Below are positions 61,965-64,000 of a stretch of DNA of 64,000 nucleotides, piece by piece (positions within the stretch are counted from its first letter, which is position 1; each line of letters begins with the position of its first letter). The position numbers and the translations under genes are program-made. Source of the stretch: SIG78 sp036677805 (GTDB lineage: Bacteria; Verrucomicrobiota; Lentisphaeria; Victivallales; Victivallaceae); assembly GCA_036677805.1 (NCBI GenBank), contig JAVBVS010000016.1:186001-250000 (forward strand), read 5' to 3'. The notes below the pieces were generated by a model that had not been told where the DNA came from, searched no databases, and was given only the letters and a program-made list of their open reading frames with translations.

Positions 61965-64000
61965 ATGCACTGGGTCGACTGGAGTATTGTCGGAGTACTG
62001 ATCGCAGTACTGATTGGAACGCTGATCTTCTGTCAGCGTTATGTCAAAAGTACCGCCGACTTCCTGGCGGCCAACCGCTGCGCGGGGCGCTATCTTCTGA
62101 CCATCACCAGCAGTATCGCGGGGATCGGGGCCATTTCCATCGTCGCCAACTTCGAACAATACTACGTGGCCGGATTTGCGCCGATATGGTGGAGTTTTCT
62201 GATGGGACCGATCGGTCTGATCATGTCGATTTCCGGCTGGGTCTACTACCGTTTCCGGGAAACCCGCTGTCTGACCATGGCCCAGTTCTTCGAAGTGCGC
62301 TACAGCCGCAACTTCCGTATTTTCAGCGGCATTCTCGGCTGGCTTTCCGGGGTGCTCAACTACGGCATCTTCCCCTCGGTTTCGGTCAAATTCTTCATCT
62401 TTTTCTGCCGCTTGCCCGACACTTTCCGAATTCCGGGGATCCCCCTGGAATTCAGCACCTACGTCTGTCTGCTGCTGCTGGCCATCGGTCTCGGCGTGGT
62501 CTTCGCCATTTTCGGCGGGCAGATCGCCATCATGCTGACCGACTTCATTCAGGGCACCTTCTGCAATATCGCCTTCCTGATTCTGATGATTTTCCTGGTG
62601 CTGCGCTTCGATTGGGATACGATCTTCGAAACCCTTACGGTCCATGCCGCGGCCAATCCCGGAGAATCGCTGTTCAATCCGTTTGAAACCACCAAAATTC
62701 CCGACTTCAACATCTGGTTCTTTCTGATGGGGATCGTGCTCACCATCCTGAGCAACGGCACCTGGCAGGGCGGTTCCGGTTACAACGCCGCGGCCAAAAG
62801 CGCCCACGAGGCGAAGATGTCGCGCTTCCTCGGCACCTGGCGCGCGCTGATCCAGACCTCGCTGCTGATCTTCATTCCGATCTGCGCCTTCACCTTCTTC
62901 AACAATCCGCAGTTCGCCGAAGGGGCGCGCCACGTTCAGGATATTCTCGGCGGGCTTTCCGGGCAGGATGTGACCCAGGCCCGGGTGCCGTTGTTCCTGA
63001 GCTACGTCCTGCCGGTCGGCTTCATGGGGCTGTTCTCCGCGGTGATGTTCGCGGCGATGCTCTCAACCGACGATACCTACATGCACAGCTGGGGCACGAT
63101 TCTGATTCAGGATGTGATCCTGCCCTTCCGCCAGAAACCGTTCACCGAAAAGCAGCATATTCAGCTGTTGCGCTATTCGATCATTTTCGTCGGCGTTTTC
63201 GCCTTCTTCTTCAGCTATCTGTTCAAACAGACCGAATACATCCTGCTCTTCTTCCAGATCACGGGGGCAATTTTCACCGGCGGCGCCGGCGCCGTCCTGA
63301 TCGGCGGACTTTACAGCAAAAGCGGCTCGACCCTCGGCGCCTGGGTCGCGATGATCCTCGGCTCCTCGCTGGCGCTGGGCAGCATCGCCATCCAGCAGAC
63401 CTGGACCCATCATCTGGTTCCGGTGCTGACACAAATTGTCGAAGGCAGCTGGCTTGAAACCGCATTGCTGCGCAACAACTGGATGAGTATGCCGCTGGCG
63501 CAATGGCTGGAGGCCAATCAGACCAGATTCCCGGTCAACGGACAGGTGCTGGCATTCACGATCACCCTGATCGGCTTCACCAGCTATTTCATCGTATCGT
63601 GGATCGATCGCCGGGTCCACGGCCTGAAACCGTTCAATCTCGACCGCATGCTCCATCGCGGCATCTACGACACCACCGGCGAACACGCCGAAGCCTGGAG
63701 CGCCGGCAGGGTCTGGCGGATTCTGGGGCTGACCAACGAATTCACCCGTTTCGACCGGATTCTGTTCTTCGCCTCGATCATCTGGACCTTGATCTGGACG
63801 GGCTGTTTCCTGATGGGCACGCTGGGCCAGTTCGTATTCAAATGGGAGCCGCTGCAATGGCTGATCATGTGGAAATTCTACGTGATGCTGGGCTTCTTCC
63901 TCGGTATCGGCACCACCGTCTGGTTCCTCATCGGCGGCTTCGTCGACATCGGCAAGCTTTTCAAGACTCTGGGCAGCGATGTGCGCAATTATGAAGACGA
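61965..64000 (+). CDS. Sodium:solute symporter (SSS family), 3' end cut by window edge
   Basis: About 678 residues are visible from ATG 61965, with GGGAGGAG directly upstream. There are many hydrophobic helices, beginning SIVGVLIAVLIGTLIFCQRY. The SSS sodium-site pattern is suggested by STADFLAANRCAGRYLLTIT and later by VMFAAMLSTDDTYMHSWGTI. The protein takes up a sugar, organic acid or similar substrate with sodium at the inner membrane; which one cannot be read. The length already exceeds the ~500 residues of simple members, so a C-terminal extension exists. It runs off the right edge. Confidence 0.9.
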   Translation, partial: MHWVDWSIVGVLIAVLIGTLIFCQRYVKSTADFLAANRCAGRYLLTITSSIAGIGAISIVANFEQYYVAGFAPIWWSFLMGPIGLIMSISGWVYYRFRETRCLTMAQFFEVRYSRNFRIFSGILGWLSGVLNYGIFPSVSVKFFIFFCRLPDTFRIPGIPLEFSTYVCLLLLAIGLGVVFAIFGGQIAIMLTDFIQGTFCNIAFLILMIFLVLRFDWDTIFETLTVHAAANPGESLFNPFETTKIPDFNIWFFLMGIVLTILSNGTWQGGSGYNAAAKSAHEAKMSRFLGTWRALIQTSLLIFIPICAFTFFNNPQFAEGARHVQDILGGLSGQDVTQARVPLFLSYVLPVGFMGLFSAVMFAAMLSTDDTYMHSWGTILIQDVILPFRQKPFTEKQHIQLLRYSIIFVGVFAFFFSYLFKQTEYILLFFQITGAIFTGGAGAVLIGGLYSKSGSTLGAWVAMILGSSLALGSIAIQQTWTHHLVPVLTQIVEGSWLETALLRNNWMSMPLAQWLEANQTRFPVNGQVLAFTITLIGFTSYFIVSWIDRRVHGLKPFNLDRMLHRGIYDTTGEHAEAWSAGRVWRILGLTNEFTRFDRILFFASIIWTLIWTGCFLMGTLGQFVFKWEPLQWLIMWKFYVMLGFFLGIGTTVWFLIGGFVDIGKLFKTLGSDVRNYED

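Noticed and set aside
1..64000. CRISPR arrays, insertion sequences, rRNA genes
   Set aside because: No regularly spaced repeats, transposase motifs or rRNA sequence were seen on either strand.

Overview
The window is GC-rich, densely packed bacterial DNA. I infer a member of the Lentisphaerota (Victivallis-like, host-associated or anaerobic). The reasons are three single pseudopilin-like proteins with near-identical N-termini lying beside large secreted glycosidase-like proteins, several LacI/GntR sensor regulators, Gfo/Idh/MocA oxidoreductases, an AmmeMemoRadiSam locus, and an envelope system with lipoprotein carriers and lipid acyltransferases (diderm). This assignment is an inference; no rRNA gene is present.

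Layout. 1-2.9 kb (minus): a LacI regulator with a clear promoter and palindromic operator, a pseudopilin, and a LamG-domain protein cut by the window edge. 3.0-5.4 kb (plus): AmmeMemoRadiSam pair, with AmrB and AmrA fused. 5.4-6.65 kb: an islet of small phage-like and regulatory genes next to a tRNA with CAU anticodon. 6.8-12.3 kb (plus): GntR-type regulator, pseudopilin and a 1138-residue secreted glycosidase-like protein. 12.3-20.4 kb: housekeeping genes (threonylcarbamoyl-AMP synthase family, asd, an MFS carrier, hemW, pyrC, a glycosyltransferase, a D,D-carboxypeptidase). 20.5-25.3 kb: sugar-type metabolism (two Gfo/Idh/MocA dehydrogenases, a sugar isomerase/epimerase-like TIM barrel) with a divergent GntR regulator whose intergenic region carries two copies of a 22-bp motif on the two promoters. 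25.3-28.3 kb (minus): zinc-ribbon protein, Lrp regulator, aminotransferase, M48 lipoprotein peptidase. 28.4-37.7 kb: clpB, then queC, mutS, pnp and rpsO on the minus strand. 37.7-42.5 kb (minus): a third regulator-pseudopilin-giant secreted protein cassette.

42.6-61.0 kb (minus) is the most remarkable part: seventeen tightly packed, often overlapping genes that look like one operon. It encodes a complete type II fatty-acid/polyketide-like engine (ACP, two ketosynthases plus a truncated ketosynthase-like partner, a ketoreductase, a FabZ-like dehydratase and a second dehydratase fused to a radical SAM/SPASM enzyme). It also encodes a PaaK-like aryl-acid ligase, a thioesterase, a CrtI-like FAD oxidoreductase, two B12-binding radical SAM enzymes, PlsC-like and LpxL-like acyltransferases, a GT2-DUF2062 glycosyltransferase, a LolA-like carrier, and an MMPL exporter fused in one frame to a DUF3261-like lipoprotein. 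The export and acyl-assembly half matches aryl polyene (APE) clusters. The radical SAM plus CrtI-like half is foreign to canonical APE loci and recalls the candidate ladderane loci of anammox bacteria. I propose an unusual, envelope-anchored aryl or cyclised polyene lipid; the product is unknown.

61.1-64 kb: a 2-Cys peroxiredoxin (minus) and a sodium/solute symporter cut by the right edge (plus).

A recurring theme is the cassette 'sensor regulator, pseudopilin, large secreted protein', found three times in the same gene order, each on its own strand.
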